Below, in pieces: positions 25,635 through 34,245 of a stretch of DNA of 64,000 nucleotides. How positions within the stretch are numbered: position 1 is the stretch's first letter; each line of letters opens with the position of its first letter. Made by a program: the position numbers and the translations under genes. Source of the DNA: Streptomyces asoensis (GTDB taxonomy: Bacteria; Actinomycetota; Actinomycetes; Streptomycetales; Streptomycetaceae); assembly GCF_016860545.1 (NCBI RefSeq), contig NZ_BNEB01000003.1, forward strand, positions 992,001-1,056,000, given 5' to 3'. Under the pieces are notes generated by a model that saw nothing but the letters and a program-made list of their open reading frames with translations, had not been told where the DNA came from and searched no databases.

Positions 25635-25950
25635 GGTCCGGCTGCCGCCGGATACCGGGACGCCAGGACGCCGGGACGCCTCCCACGGACACCGCGGGTG
25701 ACCGCCACCACGTGACCCAGGGCACCCGGCCCCGCCGGCAAACGCCGTGCCGACGTGACGTTCGTCATCCCCGCGCCACACCCACGGTGCCCAAATGCGG
25801 TACAGAACGCGGCATATGACAGTGGCCAGAGATCAAGACCCCTGTCTCACACCATTCCGCTGCGGCGCCTTCTGCCGCTATGGTCCCCGTCGGTGGGTCG
25901 AGGTCCCTCGTCCCCGCCATGCCCTCGGGGGGAGGGAAGGAACCAGGACG
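25635..25950. other. Gene-free stretch upstream of the PP2C gene
   Basis: 316 bases, no convincing gene. The frame of the next gene stays open to 25795, but the first 52 codons read as non-conserved sequence; the promoter and a GGAGGGAAGGAA ribosome binding site are here. Confidence 0.5.
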
Positions 25951-27456
25951 ATGCCCGTACCCGTACCGCGGCAGAGAGCGATCCCGGCCGTGGAAAGTGG
26001 TCAGGCGCAGGCCGCGCCCACAGCAGGCGGCCCCTCCGAAGAGGAAACCGTTCGCAACGAGGCGACGAAGGCCGAGAACCGCACCACGCACGACGACGAC
26101 AACCCGCGCGGCACCGCGCTCGACGCCACGCCCGCCGACGGCGTCCACCCCGAGGTCGCCACCACCGGTGTGAGCACCACTGGCGTGAACACGACCGGTG
26201 CGAGCACCACCGGCGTCAGCACGGCCGTGGTGAACACCACCGGCGTCAGCACCACCGGCGTGGCCACCGCCGCCCACACGACACTCACCCTGCTGCTGAT
26301 CGAGGACGACCCCACGGCCGCGCCGATCGTGCACGACCTGCTCGACGCGGACGGCAGGCCGATCCGGGTGCGCACCGCCCGCAACCTCACCGAGGCCGAG
26401 CGGCTGCTGACCCATGACGTCCACTGCATCCTGCTGGACCTCGCACTGCCCGCCCCCGGCAGGGCGGGCGAGTCCGACGACGAGCTCGCGGTCCTGCGGC
26501 ACGTGCTCCGGCTCGCCCCCCGGCACGCCGTGCTCGCGCTCACCGCGTCCGGCGACGCCGGGCGGGGCGCCGAGGCGGTGCGCGTGGGCGCCCAGGACTA
26601 CCTCTACAAGGACGAACTGGACGGCCGGCTGCTCAGCCGCGCGATCCGGTACGCGGTGGAGAGGAAACGTTCCGACACGGCCGAGCGGCGGCTCGCGGAG
26701 GGCAAGCTGCGCGCGCAGGAGAACGCCCGCCTGGAGCGCGGCCTGCTGCCCACCCCTCTCCTGGAGGGTTCCCCGCTGCGCTTCGCCGCCCGTTACCGCC
26801 CCGGCCGTTCGCGCGCGCTGCTCGGCGGCGACTTCTACGACATCGTCCGGACGCCCGACGGCACCGTGCACGCGATGATCGGCGACGTCTGCGGGCACGG
26901 CCCGGACGAGGCGGCGCTCGGCGTGGAACTGCGCATCGCCTGGCGGGCGCTGACGCTGGCCGGTCTGTGCGGGGACGAACTGCTGAACACGCTCCAGCAG
27001 GTGCTGGAACACGAGCGCGACGACGACGAGATCTTCGCGACGCTGTGCACGGTGGACATCGCACCCGACGGCCGCCGGGCGGGCCTCTGCCTGGCCGGGC
27101 ACCCGGCACCGCTGATCGCCCGCCCCGACCGGCCCGCGCGCCTGCTGCCGTACGAGAACAACGGCCCCGCGCTGGGTCTGCTGCCGGGCGCCCGCTGGCC
27201 GCGGATGCAGGTCGAGCTGGGCGCCGAGTGGAGCCTGATGCTCTACACCGACGGCCTGATCGAGGGACGGATCGGCGAGGGCCGGGAGCGGCTGGGCCAG
27301 GACGGCATGGTGGAGATGATCCGGCGCCAGCTCTCCGAGGGGCTGAGCGGCGAGGCGTTGCTGCGGGCCGCGGTCAACGAGGTGCGCGAACTCAACGGGG
27401 GCGAGCTCACGGACGACGTGGCGGTGGTCCTGCTGGACCGGGTCGCGACCCGGTAA
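25951..27456 (+). CDS. Receiver-domain PP2C (SpoIIE) phosphatase
   Basis: 501 residues. Order: disordered N terminus, a (V/A)(S/N)TTG repeat region (71-105), receiver domain (about 112-235; Asp163, Lys220), coiled linker, and SpoIIE phosphatase domain (about 275-498) with metal-binding Asp294 (GGDFYD), Asp312 (GDVCGHG) and DDVAVVLL. The family dephosphorylates Ser/Thr on anti-anti-sigma factors; no such partner is adjacent, so the target is elsewhere. Followed by a terminator. Confidence 0.93.
   Translation: MPVPVPRQRAIPAVESGQAQAAPTAGGPSEEETVRNEATKAENRTTHDDDNPRGTALDATPADGVHPEVATTGVSTTGVNTTGASTTGVSTAVVNTTGVSTTGVATAAHTTLTLLLIEDDPTAAPIVHDLLDADGRPIRVRTARNLTEAERLLTHDVHCILLDLALPAPGRAGESDDELAVLRHVLRLAPRHAVLALTASGDAGRGAEAVRVGAQDYLYKDELDGRLLSRAIRYAVERKRSDTAERRLAEGKLRAQENARLERGLLPTPLLEGSPLRFAARYRPGRSRALLGGDFYDIVRTPDGTVHAMIGDVCGHGPDEAALGVELRIAWRALTLAGLCGDELLNTLQQVLEHERDDDEIFATLCTVDIAPDGRRAGLCLAGHPAPLIARPDRPARLLPYENNGPALGLLPGARWPRMQVELGAEWSLMLYTDGLIEGRIGEGRERLGQDGMVEMIRRQLSEGLSGEALLRAAVNEVRELNGGELTDDVAVVLLDRVATR
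26161..26265 (+). repeat. 15-nt tandem repeats coding TTGV(S/N)
   Basis: Seven ACCACCGGCGTCAGC-type units in frame inside the PP2C gene, encoding pentapeptide repeats such as TTGVS, TTGVN and TTGAS with one diverged unit. Confidence 0.85.
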
Positions 27457-27483
27457 CCACCGCGGCAGGGCCCGGCAACAGAG

Positions 27484-27518
27484 CCGCCCCGCGCCCCTGG
27501 ACGGGGGCGGCGGGGCGG
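27484..27518. terminator. Terminator between PP2C and DUF2516 genes
   Basis: GC-rich hairpin CCGCCCCGC-GCCCC with complementary arm, one-base bulge, between convergent genes. Confidence 0.75.
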
Positions 27519-27548
27519 AAGTGTCGGGGCTACGACCCGGGCGGCGGG

Positions 27549-27905
27549 CTACCGGCCGCCGTTGTACGGGCCGTACGGGCCGTCGCTGCTGCTGCCGCCG
27601 CGCCTGCGGCCCCAGCCGCCGCCTCCGCCCACCGCGCGCAGGGCGGGCCGTACGTCCACGAAGAAGACGATCGTGGCGACCAGTCCCGCGAGCTGGAGGA
27701 AGAGCATCGGCACCAGGAGGTTCACCGCCACCGCGATGCCCAGGATGATCAGCCAGAAGCCCTTGTTCTGCTTGTCGGCGGCCCGGTAGGCGTCGTCGCG
27801 GAACAGAGCGGCCATCACCAGCGCCACCACGGCGAGGACCAGCATGGCGAGGTAGAGCAGCCACAGCAGCCCGGCGAAGCCTTGGATCAGCACAACGTCC
27901 ACCAC
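27549..27905 (-). CDS. DUF2516 membrane protein
   Basis: 118 residues. Two or three membrane segments (GFAGLLWLLYLAMLVLAVVALVMAALF split at residues 9-35; FWLIILGIAVAVNLL 49-64; AGLVATIVFFVDVRP) and a Gly/Arg/Ser-rich cytoplasmic tail. DUF2516 proteins lie beside hbhA in mycobacteria (Rv0476), exactly as here, but their function is unknown. Tandem GTG starts at 27905/27902. Confidence 0.88.
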   Translation of the reverse strand: MVDVVLIQGFAGLLWLLYLAMLVLAVVALVMAALFRDDAYRAADKQNKGFWLIILGIAVAVNLLVPMLFLQLAGLVATIVFFVDVRPALRAVGGGGGWGRRRGGSSSDGPYGPYNGGR

Positions 27906-27980
27906 CCGACTCGACGCGATTCGACTCGCTCGTCCTTACGCGGTCACCGTACCCGCAACCGCACTCCCGCTACCCGTACA

Positions 27981-28013
27981 ACGGGCCGGGCACTCCCCGA
28001 GTGCCCGGCCCGT
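27981..28013 (-). terminator. Terminator after the HbhA-like gene
   Basis: Perfect 15-bp arms ACGGGCCGGGCACTC / GAGTGCCCGGCCCGT with loop CCC, 44 bases past the HbhA-like stop. Confidence 0.88.
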
Positions 28014-28056
28014 GACCGTATGTCCCCGTCCGCCGTGTCCGTTCCGGCCGGCGGTC

Positions 28057-28731
28057 TCACTTCGCCGGAGGCGTGGTCTTCTTCACCGCGGTGGGCTTGC
28101 GGACCGGAGCCTTCTTCGCGACGGGCTTCTTCACCGCGGCGGGCTCGGCCTGGGCGGCGGCCGGAGCGGGCTTCGGCTCCTCCTTGACCACGACCGGGGC
28201 CGCGGGCCGGGGCTTGGGCGCCGCGTCGGGCTCGACCGCGATGGCGAGCTCCTCGATCTCCTCGGCGGCCTCGCCGCGCCAGGTCCGCACGGCCTGCTCG
28301 CCGTGCTCGGCGACCTTCTCGTACGTCTCACGGGCCTTGACGGCGTACTCGGCGGCGACGCCGACACCGCGCAGCGCGAGGTCCTGGGCGGACTCGCCGA
28401 ACTTCTTCAGGTCGGCGTCGAGGGTGCTGCCGATCTTCTTGAGGTCGCCGTCGAGGTTGCTGATGAAGCCGGTGACCCTGGCCTGGAGGGTCTCCTGCGC
28501 CTCCTTGGCCCGGGCGGTCGCCTCCTTGGCGCGGGCGCCGGCCTTCTCCTGCACGGACTTGGGGTCGGTGTTGCGGACGGCCTCGAAGCGGGCCGGGGCC
28601 TCGGTGCGCAGCTGCTCCACCAGACCCGGCACCTTCTTCGCCTGCTGGAGGGCCAGATCGGCGGTGCCCGCGGCGAAGTAGAACGGAGTCGGGTCGCTGA
28701 AGGTCTTGCGCAGGTCGTCGGTGATGGCCAT
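28057..28731 (-). CDS. Heparin-binding hemagglutinin (HbhA)-like protein
   Basis: 224 residues. Residues 1-165 are a long helix/coiled coil; the C terminus is Lys/Pro/Ala-rich (KKPVAKKAPVRKPTAVKKTTPP), as in mycobacterial HbhA, where such a tail binds sulfated polysaccharides. It has no signal peptide. In non-pathogenic actinomycetes these proteins are thought to act at membranes or in cell-shape/lipid processes rather than adhesion. Neighbours match the Rv0474-hbhA-Rv0476 order. Confidence 0.88.
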   Translation of the reverse strand: MAITDDLRKTFSDPTPFYFAAGTADLALQQAKKVPGLVEQLRTEAPARFEAVRNTDPKSVQEKAGARAKEATARAKEAQETLQARVTGFISNLDGDLKKIGSTLDADLKKFGESAQDLALRGVGVAAEYAVKARETYEKVAEHGEQAVRTWRGEAAEEIEELAIAVEPDAAPKPRPAAPVVVKEEPKPAPAAAQAEPAAVKKPVAKKAPVRKPTAVKKTTPPAK

Positions 28732-28881
28732 GGTGAAGGTCCTCCCGGATTCACGTTCGTCGTGTGGGTCGCGTGTGCCGTATGCGCCACAGGTACCGCG
28801 TACGGCGTGTACATCACTTACGTCGTTGTTCGGCTGAGGGTCATGGAGGTTCGCAGCGGGGCGGCCGGTCCCCTGGTCCGG

Positions 28882-29322
28882 TCAACCGGCCGTCTGCTGC
28901 GGACCGGGTTCGTTCTCCTGGTCCTGCGGGCCCGCCGCACCGTCGTCGTCACCGCCGTCGACGAATCCGTTCTCCTTGCGGAAGGACTCGTAGATCTGGA
29001 GCAGCACCTGCTTCTGCTGCTCGGTCAGGGTGGGATCGGCGAGGACGGCCGCACGGGTCGCGCCGTCCTTCCGGTGCTCCTGCCCGTCCCGTTCCGCGTC
29101 GAGGATGCCGGCGCGCACGTACAGCGTCTCCGCGGAGATCCGCAGGGCCTTGGCGACCTGCTGGAGCACCTCCGCGCTCGGCTTGCGCAGCCCGCGCTCG
29201 ATCTGGCTCAGGTACGGGTTGGACACCCCGGCGGCATCGGCGAGCTGCCGCAACGACAGCTGCGCGTTGCGCCGCTGCTCGCGCAGGTACTCACCGAGAT
29301 TGCCGACGTTGAGCGATGCCAT
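28882..29322 (-). CDS. XRE-family regulator (Rv0474 type)
   Basis: 146 residues from ATG 29322 (MASLNVGNLGEYLREQRRNA). Cro/CI helix-turn-helix (about 8-62; SLRQLADAAGVSNPYLSQIERG), then a conserved helical part and an acidic tail. Same family and neighbourhood as M. tuberculosis Rv0474. GTG 29337 would add five residues. A perfect 28-bp palindrome lies 27 bases upstream and is the probable autoregulatory site. Confidence 0.9.
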   Translation of the reverse strand: MASLNVGNLGEYLREQRRNAQLSLRQLADAAGVSNPYLSQIERGLRKPSAEVLQQVAKALRISAETLYVRAGILDAERDGQEHRKDGATRAAVLADPTLTEQQKQVLLQIYESFRKENGFVDGGDDDGAAGPQDQENEPGPQQTAG

Positions 29323-29348
29323 GCCTCCACTGTGCACCCACCGCGCTA

Positions 29349-29376
29349 ACTATTGCAAGCAGGTGCTTGCAATAGT
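29349..29376. promoter_or_regulatory. Palindromic operator upstream of the XRE gene
   Basis: ACTATTGCAAGCA-GG-TGCTTGCAATAGT: 13-bp perfect arms with two-base centre. Its AT content stands out locally. Position just before the XRE start suggests binding by that regulator. Confidence 0.85.
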
Positions 29377-29384
29377 GTGTCGCG

Positions 29385-29894
29385 TCACGGGGCCGGGAGG
29401 GTCTCCGCCGCTGCCGGTGAGGCCGCGGCGAGTCTCCTGAGGGGGTCGCCGCTCAGCCGGCAGACCGTCCACTCCTCCAGGAATTCCACGCCGAGGGACC
29501 TGTAGAAGCCGATCGTCGGCTCGTTCCAGGCCAGGACCCACCATTCGAAGCGCTCGTAGCCGTGCCGTTCGCAGATCGCCGCCAGGGCGGCCAGCAGCGC
29601 CTTGCCGTGTCCCGCGCCCCGGGCCGCGGGCCGCACGTAGAGGTCCTCCAGGTGCATGCCGCGGGTTCCGGTCCAGGTGGAGAAGCGGGGGAACCACAGG
29701 GCGAAGCCCGAGACGGCACCCGTCCTGTCGTCCTCGGCGAGGAGCGCGTACGCGGCGGGATGCTCGCCGAACAGCGCCTCGTGAAGCTGGGCCGCGCTCA
29801 CCCGGGCCTGGTCGGCGGACCGTTCGTAAGCGGCGAGTTCGCCAATCATCGAGCGGATCTCGGCGACGTCGTCCTCGTGGGCGGCACGGATCAT
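29385..29894 (-). CDS. GNAT N-acetyltransferase
   Basis: 169 residues. GNAT fold with acetyl-CoA loop VRPAARGAGHGKALL (about 88-102) and the spermidine/diamine acetyltransferase-like ending (NEPTIGFYRSLGVEFLEEWTVCRL). Members acetylate polyamines or small amines; the substrate here is unproven. ATG 29894. The gene ends nine bases from the palindrome of the XRE operator, so its terminator and that operator are adjacent. Confidence 0.9.
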   Translation of the reverse strand: MIRAAHEDDVAEIRSMIGELAAYERSADQARVSAAQLHEALFGEHPAAYALLAEDDRTGAVSGFALWFPRFSTWTGTRGMHLEDLYVRPAARGAGHGKALLAALAAICERHGYERFEWWVLAWNEPTIGFYRSLGVEFLEEWTVCRLSGDPLRRLAAASPAAAETLPAP

Positions 29895-29962
29895 GCAGGA
29901 GATCCTCGGCGACGCACGGACCCGTGTCCATCGGATTCCACGACGCGCGGGGCTTCCGGGGC

Positions 29963-32110
29963 TCATGTCTCCCAGGGGAGTGCTTGTTCGTGGACGACGT
30001 CCAGGCGGGAGACCGCGCGGGTCAGGACCACGTACAGGCGGTTGAGGCCGCGGGGCTCGGACCGGGCGACGGCCGCCGGTTCCACGGCGACGACGTGGTC
30101 GTACTCGAGCCCCTTGGCGAGGGTCGCCGGGACCACCGTGACCCGGGCGGCGGGGTCGTCCGGGCCACGGGCCTCGATGCCGGCGGCGGCCAGGGCGGCG
30201 CGGATCCCGTCGAGCTGGTGGTCCGCGGCGATGACACCGACCGAGCCCTCCAGGGGAAGTGCCTCGCGCACTGCGGCGGCGACCGCGGCGCGCAGGCCGC
30301 CGTCGGCCGCCCGCCGCACGCGCAGTACGCCGTCCCGGCGCAGGGAGTCGGCGCGGGGGACGTCGGCGTCCAGGAGGTCGAGAACGCGGCCCGCGAGGGC
30401 GAGGACGGCGGGCGGGACGCGGAAACCCGTGGTGAGCGGGACGATCGTCGCCTCCGGCTTGCCCAGGTGGGCCAGTTGCGCGGGCCAGGAGACGGCCGCC
30501 CACGGGGTGGTGCCCTGCGCCAGGTCGCCGAGGACCGTGAGCGAGCCGAACCGGACCCGGCGGGCGACCGCGCGGCACTCCATCGGGGACAGGTCCTGGG
30601 CCTCGTCGACGACGACATGGCCGTACCCCTGGGGATGTGCGAGGAGACCGGCGATCTCGTCGAGGAGCACGAGGTCGGCGGGCGACCAGCGGGCCGACCT
30701 GGGCGAGCGGGGCGGGTGCCGCCAGAGCAGGGCCCGCTGCTCGGCCGGGTCCAGGAGGCCGTCCGCCGCCCGCGCCAGCTGCTCCTCGTCCGACAGCAGC
30801 CCGGCCAGCAACTCCTCCGGGCGCGCCTTCGGCCACAGCGCCTCCACGCAGGCGCTCACCGGCCGGGACCGTTCGACGCGGCGCGTCCACGCGGCCGGGC
30901 GCGGCCCGCTGCCGCGCTCGACCCGTTCCCGGAGGAGGCGCACGATGCGGCTGCGCACGCGCTCGCGTCCGACCTCGTACGGCGGCTCCTCGTCGAGCAC
31001 GCCGTGGACGATCCTCGCCAGCTCCGCGCCCGGGATCCGCCGGCGGCCGAAGTCGTCGGGCACGGTCAGGTCCTGTGCGCCGTCGGCCCGCACCCGTCCG
31101 TACAGCGCGCGGCGCAGCACCTCGGCCGTCCGGGCGTCGTGCTTGACGACGGCGGTGGCGTCGGGGTCGGTGCCGGTCGCCGGACGGCGGGCGATCTCCT
31201 CGTGCAGGGTCGACTGGCGTACGCCCGTCTCGCCGAGGGAGGGGAGCACCTCCGCGATGTAGGAGAGGAAGGTCCGGTTGGGGCCGAGGATGAGCAGGCC
31301 GGCGCGCTGGATGCGGCGCGGGTGGGTGTAGAGGAGGTAGGCCGCCCGGTGCAGGCCCACGGCGGTCTTGCCGGTCCCGGGCGCGCCCTGTACGCACACC
31401 GATCCGGCGAGCTCCGCGCGGACGAGGTCGTCCTGTTCGGGCTGGATGGTCGCGGCGATGTCCCGCATGGGGCCGACCCGGGGCCGTTCGACCTCGCGGG
31501 CGACGATCCCGCCGGGCGCCCCGGCCCCGCCGCGGCCGTCGGCACCCTCCCGGTCGGGACCCTCGGCGCCGGGACGCGAGGCGCCGTCCGGGCGTCCGCT
31601 CCCGTCGAGGCGCTCGTCCTCCAGGCCGGTGAGATCGGCGGAGTCGCCCCGGCTGCCGGGCGCCCAGCCGAACCGCCGCCGGACGGCGACGCCCTGGGGA
31701 TCACGGGCGCTCGCCCGGTAGAAGGCGCGGGAGACGGGGGCGCGCCAGTCGACGACGAGGGGCGGCGCGGCCGGGTGCTCGCTGATGCGGAGCCGGCCGA
31801 TGTGGTGGGCGAGGCCCTCGTGGTCGCCGCCCGTGCCGTGCGCGAAGTCCAGCCGGCCGAAGAACAGGGGGCCCTCGGGCAGTTCGTGCAGGGCCTTGGC
31901 GTGACTGCGCAGCCGGTACCCGAGGACCTCGGCGTCGGCGCCGGAGGCGGAGACGTCCTCGCCGGTGACGACCTGGCGGTCGGCGCCTTCGACCATCGCG
32001 GCGAGGGCGGCGCGGCAGGCGTCGTGGTGGGCCCGCTCGCGGTGCAGCGCGGTGCCGGGGTCCTCGGGGGCCTTCGGGCCGCCCTCGGCGGCGGTTTCGG
32101 GTGCCGTCAT
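29963..32110 (-). CDS. helR: HelR-like RNA polymerase recycling ATPase
   Basis: 715 residues. Superfamily 1 helicase-like (UvrD/HelD class): N-terminal coiled coil, PLFFGRLDF and VDWRAPVSRAFYRAS blocks typical of HelD/HelR, Walker A GAPGTGKT (242-249), Walker B VVVDEAQD, and C-terminal motifs LAKGLEYDHVV and LYVVLTRA. HelR releases stalled or rifampicin-bound RNA polymerase in Streptomyces. A Gly/Asp-rich insertion (about 168-202) is seen. I found no rifamycin-associated element (GGGGCTTGC-type dyad) in its upstream 104 bases. Confidence 0.85.
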   Translation of the reverse strand: MTAPETAAEGGPKAPEDPGTALHRERAHHDACRAALAAMVEGADRQVVTGEDVSASGADAEVLGYRLRSHAKALHELPEGPLFFGRLDFAHGTGGDHEGLAHHIGRLRISEHPAAPPLVVDWRAPVSRAFYRASARDPQGVAVRRRFGWAPGSRGDSADLTGLEDERLDGSGRPDGASRPGAEGPDREGADGRGGAGAPGGIVAREVERPRVGPMRDIAATIQPEQDDLVRAELAGSVCVQGAPGTGKTAVGLHRAAYLLYTHPRRIQRAGLLILGPNRTFLSYIAEVLPSLGETGVRQSTLHEEIARRPATGTDPDATAVVKHDARTAEVLRRALYGRVRADGAQDLTVPDDFGRRRIPGAELARIVHGVLDEEPPYEVGRERVRSRIVRLLRERVERGSGPRPAAWTRRVERSRPVSACVEALWPKARPEELLAGLLSDEEQLARAADGLLDPAEQRALLWRHPPRSPRSARWSPADLVLLDEIAGLLAHPQGYGHVVVDEAQDLSPMECRAVARRVRFGSLTVLGDLAQGTTPWAAVSWPAQLAHLGKPEATIVPLTTGFRVPPAVLALAGRVLDLLDADVPRADSLRRDGVLRVRRAADGGLRAAVAAAVREALPLEGSVGVIAADHQLDGIRAALAAAGIEARGPDDPAARVTVVPATLAKGLEYDHVVAVEPAAVARSEPRGLNRLYVVLTRAVSRLDVVHEQALPWET

Positions 32111-32118
32111 ACGGCAAG

Positions 32119-32159
32119 GGTAACCAGAAAACGTTACCGAGTTACATTTTTTACCGAGT
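32119..32159. promoter_or_regulatory. AT-rich repeat cluster upstream of helR
   Basis: Inverted GGTAAC/GTTACC (32119-32124, 32133-32138) plus direct TTACCGAGT at 32134-32142 and 32151-32159 (17-base period). Probable helR promoter with operator; the adjacent TetR is a candidate binder. Confidence 0.6.
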
Positions 32160-32214
32160 ATGGCGAGTAATCGAGTAGGGCGGGTACGGGAACGAGGATC
32201 GGGTGGCCGCCTCC

Positions 32215-32844
32215 TCAGCCGAGCCCCGGCAGCCCGGCCTCCAGCGTCGCGAAGGCCCGCTCCGCCGCCGCGCCCGCGTCCCGGCGCACCTCCTCCAGCG
32301 GCTCCCCCGCCGCGACCCGCCGCCAGTTCTCCTCCGCGAGGATCCGCCGGACGGCGACGATCTGACCGGCCGCCAGCCGCGCCTCCAGGGCGCCGGGCAG
32401 ATCGTCGCGGAGGGCGTCGGCGAGGGCCGCCTCCGAGCGCTCCAGATAGCCGTGCAGCCGGGCCACCAGGGACGGGGTGCCGTACAGGAGGTCGTAGAAC
32501 GCGCGGACGGCCGGGTGGTCGTTGACGCCGGTGACCGGGTCCCCGGCGGCGAGGCCGGCCAGGAAGTGCGCGCGCAGGGCGGGCAGCGGCGCCACCCCCT
32601 CCGCACGTCCCGCCGCGACGACCCGCGCCGCCTCCTGCTCGTGGTCCGCGATCCGGTGCAGGACCAGGTCCTCCTTGGCCGGGAAGTACCGGAAGAGGGT
32701 CGGCTTGGAGATCTCGGCCGCGGCGGCCACCTCGGCGACGGACACCGCGTCGAAGCCGCGCTCCAGGAACAGCCGGACGGCGATGTCCGACACGGCCTGG
32801 TACATCCGCTGCCGCTTGCGCTCGCGCAGCCCCGTCTCGCTCAT
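32215..32844 (-). CDS. TetR-family regulator
   Basis: 209 residues. N-terminal helix-turn-helix (about 12-60; FDAVSVAEVAAAAEISKPTLFRYFPAKEDLV split by an A-rich helix) and a C-terminal ligand domain. Divergent from the quinone oxidoreductase and just upstream of helR on the same strand, so it may control either. ATG 32844. Confidence 0.93.
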   Translation of the reverse strand: MSETGLRERKRQRMYQAVSDIAVRLFLERGFDAVSVAEVAAAAEISKPTLFRYFPAKEDLVLHRIADHEQEAARVVAAGRAEGVAPLPALRAHFLAGLAAGDPVTGVNDHPAVRAFYDLLYGTPSLVARLHGYLERSEAALADALRDDLPGALEARLAAGQIVAVRRILAEENWRRVAAGEPLEEVRRDAGAAAERAFATLEAGLPGLG

Positions 32845-32904
32845 GGACCGAGCGTACGGGTCCGCCCCCGGCCGCCTCCCGGCCGCACCCGGGCCCGGCA
32901 CCGC

Positions 32905-32935
32905 TTGACCTCGACCGCGGTCGAGGTCGAAGACT
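32905..32935 (+). promoter_or_regulatory. MerR/SoxR-type promoter of the quinone oxidoreductase
   Basis: Perfect 22-bp palindrome GACCTCGACCG/CGGTCGAGGTC (32907-32928) lies inside a promoter with -35 TTGACC (32905-32910) and -10-like AAGACT (32930-32935), a 19-base spacer. Long spacer plus central dyad is the MerR-family layout. The half-site ACCTCRA matches the SoxR box. Confidence 0.78.
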
Positions 32936-32976
32936 GCATGCACACGCATCCAACGGCGGCACAGCGGAGGTACGGC

Positions 32977-33975
32977 ATGCGAGCGGCACAGGTGAAGGCG
33001 TTCGGCGGACCGGAGGTCCTGACCACGGTGGAGCTGCCGGACCCGGTCCCGGGTCCCGGCGAGATCCTGATCGAGGTCGCCCACACCGACACCCTTCATG
33101 TGGAGACCCAGATCCGCGCGGGCCGCGCACGGGCCTGGTTCGACGTCGAACCGCCGTACGTCCCCGGCAGCGGCGTCTGCGGGACCGTGACCGCGGTCGG
33201 CGACGGGGTGGACGCCGAGTGGCTCGGCCGCCGGGTGACGTCCTTCGTGGACGGCGGCTACGCCGAACTGGTGACGGCCCCCGTCACGGCGGCGACCCGG
33301 GTCCCGGACGGCCTCGGCCTGCGCACCGCCGCCGCCCTCGTCCACGACGGGGTGACCGCCGCCGGCCTGCTGGAACTCACCGCCGTGGGTCCGGGCGACC
33401 GCGTCCTGGTCCTCGGCGCCTCGGGCGGCATGGGCACCCTGCTGATCCAGCTGGCCCGCGCCCGGGGCGCCCGGGTGGTGGCCGCGGTGCGCGGAGCCCG
33501 CAAGGCCGCGCTGGTGCGGGAGCTGGGGGCGGACGCGGTCGTGGACGTGACGGAGAGCGGCTGGGTGGAACGGGCGCGGGAGGCGTCGGGGGCCGGTGCG
33601 GGCGAGGCCGCGACCGGGGGGCAGGAGGCCGGCGCCGACGTCGTACTGGACGGCGTCGGCGGCGAACTCGGCCTCGCCGCCTTCCCGTTGACCGCCGACG
33701 GCGGACGCTTCTCCGCGCACGGGGCGCCCACGGGCGGCTTCGCCGAGGTGGACCCGGCGGAGGCGGCACGCCGGGGTGTCACGCTGTTCGGGATCGCCGA
33801 CGTGCAGTTCGCGCCCGCCGAGGCGCGGCGACTGACCGCGCTGGTGCTGGCCGAGGCGGCCGCGGGACGGCTGAGGCCGGTGATCGGCGCCCGGTTCCCC
33901 CTGACCGAGGCCGCGGCGGCACACGCGGCGATCGAGGGCCGGCAACTGGTCGGCAAGGTGCTGCTCTCCCCATGA
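32977..33975 (+). CDS. NADPH:quinone oxidoreductase (zinc-independent MDR)
   Basis: 332 residues from ATG 32977 with GGAGG six bases upstream. Medium-chain reductase of the quinone oxidoreductase group: GroES-like N half, nucleotide-binding GASGGMGTLLIQLARARGA (about 153-171). It lacks the zinc-binding Cys cluster. Reduces quinones or enones with NADPH. The SoxR-type promoter suggests induction by redox-cycling compounds; S. coelicolor SoxR is known to control an NADPH quinone reductase (from memory, SCO4266). Confidence 0.92.
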   Translation: MRAAQVKAFGGPEVLTTVELPDPVPGPGEILIEVAHTDTLHVETQIRAGRARAWFDVEPPYVPGSGVCGTVTAVGDGVDAEWLGRRVTSFVDGGYAELVTAPVTAATRVPDGLGLRTAAALVHDGVTAAGLLELTAVGPGDRVLVLGASGGMGTLLIQLARARGARVVAAVRGARKAALVRELGADAVVDVTESGWVERAREASGAGAGEAATGGQEAGADVVLDGVGGELGLAAFPLTADGGRFSAHGAPTGGFAEVDPAEAARRGVTLFGIADVQFAPAEARRLTALVLAEAAAGRLRPVIGARFPLTEAAAAHAAIEGRQLVGKVLLSP

Positions 33976-34107
33976 CCCGCCCCCGCTCCCGCTCCCGGGA
34001 ACCGACCCCACGCCGGCGGCGGACCCGCCGGAACCGGGCCCTCGGCGGCACCGGACCCGCCGGAGCCCGCCCTACGTCGGCGCCCGCACCCCCGGACCAG
34101 CGCCCCC

Positions 34108-34229
34108 ACCGGCGCCGGAACTGCGGAAACTGCACCTCCACCGGCGCCGGACCTGCGGAAGCCGGGCCCGCACCCGCCTCGGCGTCGGCCCCGGAGCCAC
34201 GCTCTCGCCGGTGCCGGGCCTGCGGAAAC
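34108..34229. repeat. Three imperfect 23-nt direct repeats
   Basis: ACCGGCGCCGGAACTGCGGA-type units at 34108-34130, 34140-34162 and 34207-34229 in the 270-base gene-free stretch 33976-34245 between two convergent genes. Origin and function unknown. Confidence 0.7.
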
Positions 34230-34245
34230 CTCGCCCTCGGCGGGG

